Shown here in pieces: positions 26,284 to 33,169 of a stretch of DNA of 38,094 nucleotides. The translations under genes were made by a program, and so were the position numbers. The stretch is from a virus. The stretch lies in IMG/VR virus record IMGVR_UViG_3300020733_000460, positions 1 to 38,094 of that record; one strand, written 5' to 3'. Each line of letters starts with the position of its first letter. Positions within the stretch are counted from its first letter, which is position 1. A model generated the notes under the pieces. That model had not been told where the DNA came from and ran no database searches. It saw only the letters and a program-made list of their open reading frames with translations.

Positions 26284-26915
26284 TGGCAGACGGATTTACA
26301 TTTGATTTTTCACAAGAAAAATGCACAGCAATACTACAAAATAATCCATACAGTGAACACTGGCATGAAGCATTATGTAAAATTTTACCTGACTATGATA
26401 TTAATACTGTAGAGCGTGTTGCTTGCTTCTTAGGACAAACTATGGTCGAAAGTGGCGGTTATAGATTACTTGTAGAAAATTTAAATTACAAAGCAGAATC
26501 GCTGATGAAGTTGTGGCATAGTCATTTCCCAACACCAGAAATTGCACAACAGTATGCACATCACCCAGAGCAAATTGCCAACAGAGCCTACGCAGGACGT
26601 ATGGGCAATGGTCCTGAAGAATCAGGTGATGGTTGGAAATATTGTGGACGCGGTTTGATACAGTTAACCGGCAAGGCAAACTATGCCAAGTTTGCAGAAA
26701 GTATTGATACTCCTGTGGATCAAATTCCAGAATTCTTAGGCACATTTGAAGGTGCTGTACAATCAGCTTGCTGGTTCTGGGAAAGTAATAACCTAAATGA
26801 TCTAGCAGACAAAGGCGATGTTCTTGGTTTAACTAAAAAGATTAACGGTGGCACAATCGGCTTAGAAGAACGTCAACAACATACAGCTAACGCACATCAA
26901 ATCTTAACGAGTTAA
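26283..26915 (+). CDS. Endolysin, glycoside hydrolase family 19 (chitinase-like)
   Basis: A 210-residue single-domain GH19 enzyme. It carries ACFLGQTMVESGGY with the general-acid Glu E56, VENLNYKAESL with E65 as the likely second carboxylate, YAGRMGNGPEESGDGWKY, and the substrate-groove motif GRGLIQLTGKANY. In phages of Gram-negative bacteria such enzymes cut the peptidoglycan glycan strand. It has no signal peptide, so it needs a holin to cross the inner membrane. The inner and outer spanin genes follow directly, and a holin-like gene lies 760 bases downstream, completing a lysis set. It starts on the last base of the preceding stop. Confidence 0.93.
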   Translation: MADGFTFDFSQEKCTAILQNNPYSEHWHEALCKILPDYDINTVERVACFLGQTMVESGGYRLLVENLNYKAESLMKLWHSHFPTPEIAQQYAHHPEQIANRAYAGRMGNGPEESGDGWKYCGRGLIQLTGKANYAKFAESIDTPVDQIPEFLGTFEGAVQSACWFWESNNLNDLADKGDVLGLTKKINGGTIGLEERQQHTANAHQILTS

Positions 26916-26917
26916 TA

Positions 26918-27388
26918 ATGGAACAAATTCAGTGGATGTTTAGCATAATACCGGATGCAATACTAAACTGGGTATATTGGGCGATTATTGCAGTAGGTAT
27001 TACTGGAATGTTTGCCGGTTGGTTTAGCAAGTTTATTCCTGTATATGGAAAGTATATAGGATTTATTAAACCTATTGGAATTGTTCTTGTTGTGTTAGGT
27101 GTATGGTTACGTGGTGGGTACGATACTGAAATGCGCTGGAGAGATAAAGTAGAAGAAGCGCAAGCTCAAGTTGCCAAAGCAGAAGCTGCCAGTAAGGATG
27201 CAAACGCTAAATTAGAAGACGAGCGTAACAAAAAAGCTAAGGTTAGAACTCAATACATTACTACTGTTAAAGAACGTATTGTAAAAGATACACAAATCAT
27301 TGACGCAGAATGTAAAGTTGCTCCTGAGGCAATCAAAGATCTTAACGATGCCGCAACAAATCCAGTTAAGAAAGAGGTTACAAAATGA
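26918..27388 (+). CDS. Inner-membrane spanin-like protein with two membrane segments
   Basis: A 156-residue protein. Hydrophobic segments at about residues 17-36 (WVYWAIIAVGITGMFAGWF) and 48-65 (FIKPIGIVLVVLGVWL) are followed by a charged, Ala/Glu/Lys-rich coiled coil (~75-125) and a C-terminal part with one Cys (DAECKVAPEAIKDLNDAA) resembling the ends of Rz-type inner spanins. Inner spanins link through the periplasm to a lipoprotein partner and fuse the two membranes at lysis. The partner gene overlaps it downstream. Rz normally has one N-terminal segment; two here is unusual. It could instead act as a holin, though its coiled coil and position favour spanin. Confidence 0.75.
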   Translation: MEQIQWMFSIIPDAILNWVYWAIIAVGITGMFAGWFSKFIPVYGKYIGFIKPIGIVLVVLGVWLRGGYDTEMRWRDKVEEAQAQVAKAEAASKDANAKLEDERNKKAKVRTQYITTVKERIVKDTQIIDAECKVAPEAIKDLNDAATNPVKKEVTK

Positions 27389-27645
27389 ACCGACTTATAC
27401 TAATCGGTGCGTTACTATTAGCTGGATGTAGCTCAGTTCCAGTAGTTGTAAAGTTTCCAGATGTTCCAGCAGATATGCTAAATGCGTGTCCTGATCTAAA
27501 ACTAGCACCGGATACTAATAAATTAAGCGAAGTGCTACCAGTTGTAGCAGATAATTACGGACAGTATTATGCCTGTAAAGATAACAACGACAGTTGGATC
27601 GAATGGTATAATACTCAAAAGAAGATATTTAACAGCGTGAAATAA
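27385..27645 (+). CDS. Outer-membrane spanin-like lipoprotein
   Basis: An 86-residue protein with a lipoprotein signal: basic start MNR, hydrophobic core LILIGALLLAG, and a lipobox with lipidation Cys at residue 15 (LAGCSS). The mature part contains FPDVPADMLNACPDLKLA and DNYGQYYACKDNNDSWIEWY, a pattern I recall from lipoproteins in the lysis region of T4-like marine phages. Two further Cys could form disulphides. It overlaps the inner-spanin gene by ATGA, the usual gene order for two-component spanins. It should sit in the outer membrane inner leaflet and contact the coiled coil of its partner. Confidence 0.82.
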   Translation: MNRLILIGALLLAGCSSVPVVVKFPDVPADMLNACPDLKLAPDTNKLSEVLPVVADNYGQYYACKDNNDSWIEWYNTQKKIFNSVK

Positions 27646-27650
27646 ATACT
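27641..27650 (+). promoter_or_regulatory. T4-like late promoter motif before the holin gene
   Basis: AATAAATACT overlaps the spanin stop codon and is followed by AAAAGGAG (27662-27669) and the ATG at 27676. It matches the site at 32739 in nine of ten bases and is one of the best late-motif examples in the window. Confidence 0.65.
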
Positions 27651-27675
27651 ACTATTAAGCCAAAAGGAGCGAACT

Positions 27676-28293
27676 ATGGCAAAAGAAAAAGAATCAAGCA
27701 CAGAATGGATGCAAAAACTATGGCGTCCAGCGATGGGTTGGATGTACATGTTGATATGTCTACTAGACATGGCAGTATTTCCAGTACTATGGTCATTGCT
27801 TCAGGCAATGATGCATGTACCTATTACACAATGGAATCCACTAACACTACAAGGTGCTGGCTTATTCCATATCGCGATGGGTGCTGTATTAGGTATTAGT
27901 GCGTTCGGTCGTACACAAGAAAAACTAGCAGGTACGGCGGCTAATCCAACAGCTACAAGTCAAACAATGACAAATAACACAAACATGTCAGGTGTTCCGG
28001 CAGGAATGTCAGGCGGTATGGGCGGCGGCTTCGGTGGAAGCTCAGGCGGTTTTGGAGGATCATCAAGTGGCGGATTCGGTTCATCAATGGGCGGCGGCTC
28101 AGCATTTGGCGCACCTACATCAGGAGGTTTCGGCTCTTCCACCGGTGGTTTTGGTGCAACACCAGCACCGGCCGCAGGTGGTTTTGGCGGAGGCGGGTTT
28201 GGAAGCACACCTGCAACAACAGCAACAACAGCACCAGCAGTAAACGCAAGTGGCAAGAAAGTTATTCCAACTTTTGATCAACCAGCAATATAA
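27676..28293 (+). CDS. Holin-like membrane protein with a Phe/Gly-rich tail
   Basis: A 205-residue protein. Residues 1-85 carry WRPAMGWMYMLICLLDMAVF, then VLWSLLQAMMH, then LQGAGLFHIAMGAVLGISAF: two or three membrane segments in the style of three-segment phage holins. From about residue 110 to 195 it is almost wholly Gly, Ser, Phe, Ala and Thr with repeated GGFG units, a disordered low-complexity region not usual for holins, and it ends in a short basic tail. A strong AAAAGGAG site and a late motif precede it. The endolysin and spanins lie just upstream, supporting a pore-forming role. The tail's purpose is unknown. Confidence 0.72.
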   Translation: MAKEKESSTEWMQKLWRPAMGWMYMLICLLDMAVFPVLWSLLQAMMHVPITQWNPLTLQGAGLFHIAMGAVLGISAFGRTQEKLAGTAANPTATSQTMTNNTNMSGVPAGMSGGMGGGFGGSSGGFGGSSSGGFGSSMGGGSAFGAPTSGGFGSSTGGFGATPAPAAGGFGGGGFGSTPATTATTAPAVNASGKKVIPTFDQPAI

Positions 28294-28303
28294 GGAAAAT
28301 ATT

Positions 28304-28480
28304 ATGAAAAAATTATTAGCACTATTAGTAGCAAGTTGTTTTTTAGCTAGCCCGGTAATGGCTGAAACAAAGAAGCCAGCACCAGCTAAAAAAGAAGTTA
28401 AGCACCATAAAAAAGCTGAAGGTACTGAAGTAGCAGGTACCAAACCAGATACAGTTGCACCAGCTAAAAAGAAAAAATAA
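28304..28480 (+). CDS. Small exported Lys/Ala-rich protein
   Basis: A 58-residue protein. It has a clear signal peptide (MKKLLALLVASCFLASPVMA, cut after AMA-like VMA|E at residue 20) and a mature part of about 38 residues made mostly of Lys, Ala, Pro and Thr (KKPAPAKKEVKHHKK, ending PAKKKK). TAAGGAAAA precedes the ATG at 28304, so this start is preferred over upstream in-frame positions that would lie inside the holin gene. A very basic small periplasmic peptide last in a lysis operon could bind peptidoglycan, lipopolysaccharide or teichoic-like anions, but no family is recognised. Confidence 0.65.
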   Translation: MKKLLALLVASCFLASPVMAETKKPAPAKKEVKHHKKAEGTEVAGTKPDTVAPAKKKK

Positions 28481-28493
28481 GCAACTCAAAAAC

Positions 28494-28522
28494 TTGACAA
28501 GCTCCAAGTAAGATAGTATAAT
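28494..28522 (+). promoter_or_regulatory. Perfect consensus sigma70 promoter before dnaJ
   Basis: TTGACA (28494-28499), 17-base spacer, TATAAT (28517-28522): an exact match to both consensus hexamers with ideal spacing. The start should be near 28529, giving a leader of about 25 bases. Confidence 0.88.
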
Positions 28523-28547
28523 TACTATTATTATTTGGAGCTTTTTT
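28499..28547 (+). terminator. Intrinsic terminator hairpin that contains the dnaJ promoter
   Basis: AAGCTCCAA (28499-28507) pairs with TTGGAGCTT (28535-28543), the pairing continues inward imperfectly, then ATAGTA/TACTAT closes around TAAT. A T-run (28542-28547) follows. It would end transcripts from the lysis genes. The -10 box lies at the tip, and GGAG (28537-28540) in the right arm is the only ribosome-site-like sequence before dnaJ. Confidence 0.75.
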
Positions 28548-28553
28548 ACGACT

Positions 28554-29414
28554 ATGATTGATTATTACCAAACACTAGGAGTTAGCGAAAATGCTAGCCC
28601 AGACGAAATAAAGAAAGCATATCGAAGCTTGGCTAATAAACATCATCCAGACAAAGGTGGAGATCAAGCCAAGTTTAAAGACATTAGTGTTGCCTACGAT
28701 AATTTAGGTGATCCACAAAAACGAGCTGAATACGATCAACAGCGACAGTTTGGCGGTGGACAACAATTCCATTTCCATACAGGTAATCCTTTCCAAGGTG
28801 CTGATCCATTTAGTCAAATGTTTGGCGGTGGACATCCGTTCGGAGATATCTTTGGGCAGATGCACAGACAACAAGTTCGTAGAAATAGAGATTTAAACAT
28901 ACAATGTTCAGTAACTTTTATCGATGCATATAAAGGCAAACAATTAGAAGCAAACTATAGACTTCCAAGCGGACGTAATCAAAATGTTGTTATTAATGTT
29001 CCAGCAGGTGTTAGCCATGGGGATACTATTCGCTATCCCGGATTAGGCGATGACAGTATGGCAGGAGCACCGCGAGGGAATCTTAATGTTACTATCTTAG
29101 TTCAACCCGATCCTAATTATGAGCGCAGGGGTGATGACTTATATCATAACGTAGAAATTACAGCTATCGAATCCATGATCGGTGTTAAGAAAAAAGTCAA
29201 GAATCTAGACGGTGTTAGTTTAGATTTAGAAATACGTCCCGGTATCGAACACGGTACAGAGTTCGCCAGTGCAGGCACAGGATTTCCAAATGTTAATACT
29301 GGATACAAAGGCAGATTTGTGTCAGTAGTAAAAATTAAACCACTAGCCGTTATTGATCCTGCACTTGTTCAACAACTGAAAGATATCGATGCTAAAATTA
29401 GTCAAAGAACCTGA
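28554..29414 (+). CDS. DnaJ/CbpA-like co-chaperone (class B J protein)
   Basis: A 286-residue protein. The J domain (1-65: YYQTLGVSENASPDEIKKAY) has the essential HPD at 31-33. A Gly/Phe/His-rich linker (~70-105: QFGGGQQFHFHTGNPF) follows, then two beta-sandwich client domains (NVVINVPAGVSHGDTIRYPG; LDLEIRPGIEHGTEF). There is no CXXCXGXG zinc domain, so it is CbpA-like, not DnaJ proper. J proteins stimulate host DnaK ATPase and hand it clients, so the phage may steer host Hsp70. It stands behind a perfect sigma70 promoter and overlaps the deformylase gene by 26 bases. Confidence 0.92.
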   Translation: MIDYYQTLGVSENASPDEIKKAYRSLANKHHPDKGGDQAKFKDISVAYDNLGDPQKRAEYDQQRQFGGGQQFHFHTGNPFQGADPFSQMFGGGHPFGDIFGQMHRQQVRRNRDLNIQCSVTFIDAYKGKQLEANYRLPSGRNQNVVINVPAGVSHGDTIRYPGLGDDSMAGAPRGNLNVTILVQPDPNYERRGDDLYHNVEITAIESMIGVKKKVKNLDGVSLDLEIRPGIEHGTEFASAGTGFPNVNTGYKGRFVSVVKIKPLAVIDPALVQQLKDIDAKISQRT

Positions 29415-29877
29415 TCCAATTCTAAAACAAAAAGCCGAGCCTTGGGATTTTGAAAATCACGTTAATGCCGCAGTTATCGAGCGTGAAATGCTTGAAATTA
29501 TGAAAGCAAACAACGGTATCGGGCTTGCCGGCAATCAAGTTGGATTACTACGCAGAGTATTTGTTATGAAACTCAAAGACGGTAGAGAAATAGGATTCTT
29601 TAACCCCGCTATTCTTGTAGGTGACAACGCAGATATAGATGCCGAAGAGGGATGTTTGAGCTTTCCAAACTTATGGCTTAAAGTTAAGCGAAGTGATAAA
29701 ATTACAGCCATGTATCTTGACAATGCTGGCAAACAGTGTATAATAGAACTTGAAGGCATTGACTCTAGATGTTACCAACATGAGTTAGATCATTTAGACG
29801 GTATTACATTTACCGAGTATGTAAGCAATTTAAAATTAAGTATGGCACGTAAAAAGCAAAGGAAATTAAATGGTTGA
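29389..29877 (+). CDS. def: Peptide deformylase
   Basis: A 162-residue protein, normal length for the family. All three motifs are intact: GIGLAGNQ (43-50), EGCLS (87-91) and HELDH (131-135). Metal ligands are C89, H131 and H135, and the catalytic Glu is E132. It removes the formyl group from the N-terminal Met of new proteins. Phage copies are known in cyanophages and other marine phages. It lies inside an operon with a J protein and a Clp ATPase, a set for folding and turnover of new protein. The start overlaps dnaJ by 26 bases and the end overlaps the Clp gene by 8. Confidence 0.95.
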   Translation: MLKLVKEPDPILKQKAEPWDFENHVNAAVIEREMLEIMKANNGIGLAGNQVGLLRRVFVMKLKDGREIGFFNPAILVGDNADIDAEEGCLSFPNLWLKVKRSDKITAMYLDNAGKQCIIELEGIDSRCYQHELDHLDGITFTEYVSNLKLSMARKKQRKLNG

Positions 29878-32155
29878 ACCAAGCGACAATCTACAAGCAG
29901 TATTTGAAACAGCAATTGAAACTGCTAAGAAACTTCATCACGAATATCTAACAATAGAGCATTTATTGTTTGCTATGATGTCCGAAGAAAGTTTTGCTAA
30001 TACTATACAAGGCTATGGTAGCAACGCAGATGCTCTAAAACAGAGTTTAACAGACTATTTGCATAATAAGTGCGGTGAAATTACAGTACCAGATGTTGTA
30101 GTCAAACCCAAGAAAACACAATCAGTTGAACGTGTTCTTAATCGTGCGTTTACACAAGTCTTGTTCAATGGACGTCAAAAGATTGAACCCACAGATGTAT
30201 TCCTTGCTATGATGGGAGAGAAACGTAGCTGGGCTGTATTCTATATTGCTCAAGCTAACATTGATAAAGATAAATTTGCCGACTACATCAACAATACAGT
30301 TGAAGAAGACGGCGATGAAGAAGCACCTGGTAGTAATATGCAAGGTGATAGAGCACTTAAAGCATTTACTACTAATCTTAATGACGAAGTTACTAAGAAA
30401 AAGATCGACCCAGTTATTGGTCGTGTAGATGAATTAGAAAACATTGCACTTGCAATGGGTCGTCGAAACAAGAATAACGTTATCCTAGTTGGAGATCCTG
30501 GTGTAGGCAAGACGGCTATAGCCGAAGGTTTAGCATACAACATAGTACAGGGCGCAGTTCCAGATTTCCTTAAGGATTACAAAGTCTACAGTTTAGATAT
30601 TAGTGCCATGCTTGCCGGTAGTAAATATCGCGGTGACTTTGAAGAACGGTTTAAACAAGTACTTAAAGGTCTTACTAAGAAAGGTAAGACTGTGCTGTTC
30701 ATTGACGAAGCTCATATGATTAGTGGTGCTGGCTCAGCAAGCAATTCAGCTAACGACCTTGCCAACATGATGAAACCTGCACTAAGCAAAGGCAACATCA
30801 AGGTTGTAGCTTCAACTACATGGGAAGAGTATCGCAAACATTTTGAAAAGGATCGTGCGCTGATGCGTCGATTCCAACGCATTACCGTTGACGAGCCCAC
30901 TATCGAAGTCACACGTCAAATCCTTAAAGGTATTAAGAAGTATTACGAATCTCATCACAATGTTAAGATCCGCGATGATGCCATCGATGCCGCTATCAAA
31001 TTGTCAGTTAAGTATCAAGCAGATAAGAAACTACCAGATAAAGCAATTGATTTGATTGATTTGGCTTGTTCACGGTTTAACCTTAAACTAGCAGATGAAC
31101 GTATTGTTGCCGAAAAAGAAATTCAGTTTGAATTGGCTAAAGTTGTTAATATGCCAGAAGAAAAGATTATGGAAACTGAATCTAGCAATTTGGTTAACTT
31201 GCAAGATAATCTTGCACAACAAGTGTACGGACAAGATTTGGCTCTTACAGAAGTTGTAGATAAGATTATGGTAGCACAAGCTGGACTTAAATCAGAAAAC
31301 AAACCAGTGGGATCATTTGTATTCATGGGTCCAACAGGAACTGGTAAAACGGAAACTGCCAAAGCATTAAGCAAACACTTAGGTGTTAAACTGTTGCGTT
31401 TTGATATGAGTGAATATCAAGAGAAGCACAGCATCAGTAAGCTGATTGGTAGCCCTCCAGGATATGTTGGCTTCGAAGAAGATGCAGGACAGTTGATTAC
31501 ACAAATTCAAGAAGCACCTAATGCTGTATTGTTGTTAGATGAAGTTGAAAAAGCACATCCAGATGTTATGACTGTATTGCTACAGCTAATGGACAATGGG
31601 TTTATTACAGGATCTAATGGTAAGAAAGCAGACTGCCGCAACATTATTCTTATTCTTACTACTAACGCCGGTGCTCAAAGTGCTGAGAAGAACGCAATTG
31701 GCTTTGGCGCACAAGATAAAGACTACAGCGATGCAGACTTGAAGAAGTTCTTAACTCCGGAGTTCCGCAATCGTCTAGACGGTGTTGTTACATTTAACAA
31801 ACTTGGCAAAGATACTATGGTTAAGATTGTTAACAAGTTTATTGACGAGCTCAAAGAACAAGTTAAGGATAAAGCAGTACGCATCAAGATTAATAAAGAA
31901 GCCACCGAATGGTTAATTGCCAAAGGCTTTGATAGTAAGATGGGTGCTCGTCCTTTACAGCGTGTCATTGACAAAGAAATCAAACGCAATCTTGCTAAGA
32001 TGATGCTGTTTGGAGAACTTAAAAACGGTGGCTGGGCTACTATTACTGTTGACAATGATCAGTTAGTAATTGTTGCCAAAGCTAAAGAAATTAAAGTTCC
32101 ACTGCTAACTGTAGATGCTACACAACCGTTAGTTGATATTCCAGATGCAATATAA
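29870..32155 (+). CDS. ClpA-like double AAA+ unfoldase
   Basis: A 761-residue protein, almost exactly E. coli ClpA length (758). It has a Clp N-domain (1-~140, HHEYLTIEHLLFAMM); D1 with Walker A GDPGVGKT (208-215) and Walker B FIDEAH; and D2 with Walker A GPTGTGKT (487-494) and Walker B LLLDEVEKAHPDV. There is no long ClpB middle coiled coil. Just before TPEFRNRLD it keeps an IGF tripeptide (610-612), where ClpA has its IGL ClpP-docking loop. No ClpP gene is in the window, so host ClpP is the likely partner. Redirected proteolysis of host proteins is inferred. Confidence 0.92.
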   Translation: MVEPSDNLQAVFETAIETAKKLHHEYLTIEHLLFAMMSEESFANTIQGYGSNADALKQSLTDYLHNKCGEITVPDVVVKPKKTQSVERVLNRAFTQVLFNGRQKIEPTDVFLAMMGEKRSWAVFYIAQANIDKDKFADYINNTVEEDGDEEAPGSNMQGDRALKAFTTNLNDEVTKKKIDPVIGRVDELENIALAMGRRNKNNVILVGDPGVGKTAIAEGLAYNIVQGAVPDFLKDYKVYSLDISAMLAGSKYRGDFEERFKQVLKGLTKKGKTVLFIDEAHMISGAGSASNSANDLANMMKPALSKGNIKVVASTTWEEYRKHFEKDRALMRRFQRITVDEPTIEVTRQILKGIKKYYESHHNVKIRDDAIDAAIKLSVKYQADKKLPDKAIDLIDLACSRFNLKLADERIVAEKEIQFELAKVVNMPEEKIMETESSNLVNLQDNLAQQVYGQDLALTEVVDKIMVAQAGLKSENKPVGSFVFMGPTGTGKTETAKALSKHLGVKLLRFDMSEYQEKHSISKLIGSPPGYVGFEEDAGQLITQIQEAPNAVLLLDEVEKAHPDVMTVLLQLMDNGFITGSNGKKADCRNIILILTTNAGAQSAEKNAIGFGAQDKDYSDADLKKFLTPEFRNRLDGVVTFNKLGKDTMVKIVNKFIDELKEQVKDKAVRIKINKEATEWLIAKGFDSKMGARPLQRVIDKEIKRNLAKMMLFGELKNGGWATITVDNDQLVIVAKAKEIKVPLLTVDATQPLVDIPDAI

Positions 32156-32735
32156 AACTACAAGAAGTTTATTCAGAGGATTATATCAGTACAAGATTGT
32201 AGTGACTTGTGCTGTTTCCTCTGCATTTCGATTAGGCGACATGAACGAAGCATTGTCTAAAATTAATTCTATTTTAGATAAAAACAAAGACGATATAGAA
32301 TATGCTAAAAAATTAGCTATTGAATTGTCAACACAACAAGATTTAGACATTCGTGTTGAAAGTCCTTGGATTAGTATCTATACTAATGAAAATAAGCTAA
32401 TTAAACGAATAACAAAGCTCAGTCCAGAACGTGTAAAATATATTTGCGAACCAGCATCTGGAACTAGTTTAGCAGAAGGCACAGTTATTATGCCCAAGAT
32501 GGACTACGATTATCGCATCACACTGGGCAAAACAACACAAGAACATTCAGCGTTTGTAGAATGGGCCGATGGTAATAAGAATCTCAAGCTGACTAAGAGT
32601 TGTATACGTGATTTACTACGCAATCGCACATGGGGTGGTACACATTTTTATGTAACGGGTGACAAAAACCTGCTTTTAACCCGTATGCACCTAGGTGAGG
32701 GCATTGCCAAAGTCGAGCGCATCGTTAAAAGCTAA
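32145..32735 (+). CDS. Conserved T4-like phage protein, unknown function
   Basis: A 196-residue protein from the ATG at 32145, inside the end of the Clp gene. An earlier TTG at 32133 is possible, but ATG followed by YKTTRSLFRGLYQYKIVV gives the N-terminus I recall for a family present in many marine T4-like phages. It has helices in the first half and mixed beta in the second (ISIYTNENKLIKRI, VKYICEPASG, RITLGKTTQEHSAFVEWADG, IRDLLRNRTWGGTHFYVTG). No catalytic motif is recognised. It is translationally coupled to the Clp gene and should share its early promoter; an adaptor role for Clp is possible but only inferred from position. Confidence 0.75.
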   Translation: MQYKTTRSLFRGLYQYKIVVTCAVSSAFRLGDMNEALSKINSILDKNKDDIEYAKKLAIELSTQQDLDIRVESPWISIYTNENKLIKRITKLSPERVKYICEPASGTSLAEGTVIMPKMDYDYRITLGKTTQEHSAFVEWADGNKNLKLTKSCIRDLLRNRTWGGTHFYVTGDKNLLLTRMHLGEGIAKVERIVKS

Positions 32736-32738
32736 AGC

Positions 32739-32748
32739 GATAAATACT
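32739..32748 (+). promoter_or_regulatory. T4-like late promoter motif for the head-internal cassette
   Basis: GATAAATACT lies just after the preceding stop and before a 57-base gap. A 5-bp hairpin (GCAGA/TCTGC, 32755-32768) lies in the predicted leader. It is the only promoter-like site seen for all the genes up to the right edge, which overlap or abut. Confidence 0.65.
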
Positions 32749-32792
32749 CTAACCGCAGAGTTTTCTGCTGAATTATTAAAACGGGCTTAAAA

Positions 32793-33167
32793 ATGCGCTT
32801 AAGAGAACTATTAGAAGGTACTTTCTTTAAAGATACGGACTTTGTAAAACACGAAGACGATGGGCGTCGCGTTATCGATTACGATTTAGTCGACGACTTA
32901 TCACATTTTATGGATCACGATGATACTTGCTATCGTCGATACACATATCCAGTACTAGCAAAATTTCTAGAAATGAAAGATGGTAAGAAAGATCCTAAAC
33001 CAGGCATTTTTGAACCCGCAGTAAAAGACAGTTATAGAGCCTATATTAAACAATTTCCTATTCGTGAGTTACCAGACGAACTAGATGAGGACACAATCAA
33101 GCAAGTATGTGAAAAATTATATGATGATCACAGCAATCATCATGCCGAAGGCAAGTACAAAGGTTAA
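32793..33167 (+). CDS. Predicted head-packaged protein with a capsid-targeting-like N-terminus
   Basis: A 124-residue acidic protein beginning MRLRELLEG. A T4-type prohead protease site (hydrophobic-x-Glu) fits after E8. T4 internal proteins and Alt carry comparable N-terminal capsid targeting peptides cut by gp21. The rest is helical with many Asp, Glu and Lys residues (YDLVDDLSHFMDHDDTCYRR, ELPDELDEDTIKQVCEKLYDD) and no recognised enzyme motif. It is first in a co-oriented cassette whose members share this N-terminal pattern. The ribosome site is weak (ACGGG). Confidence 0.7.
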   Translation: MRLRELLEGTFFKDTDFVKHEDDGRRVIDYDLVDDLSHFMDHDDTCYRRYTYPVLAKFLEMKDGKKDPKPGIFEPAVKDSYRAYIKQFPIRELPDELDEDTIKQVCEKLYDDHSNHHAEGKYKG

Positions 33168-33169
33168 AC

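Noticed and set aside
27960-28443. Long minus-strand open frames opposite the holin gene
   Set aside because: They are Pro/Gly- or Cys-rich mirror images of the Gly/Phe repeat, lack ribosome sites, and oppose a well-supported gene.
29870-32155. Calling the Clp ATPase ClpB (disaggregase)
   Set aside because: There is no long middle coiled coil between the two ATPase domains, and an IGF loop is present at the ClpP-docking position.
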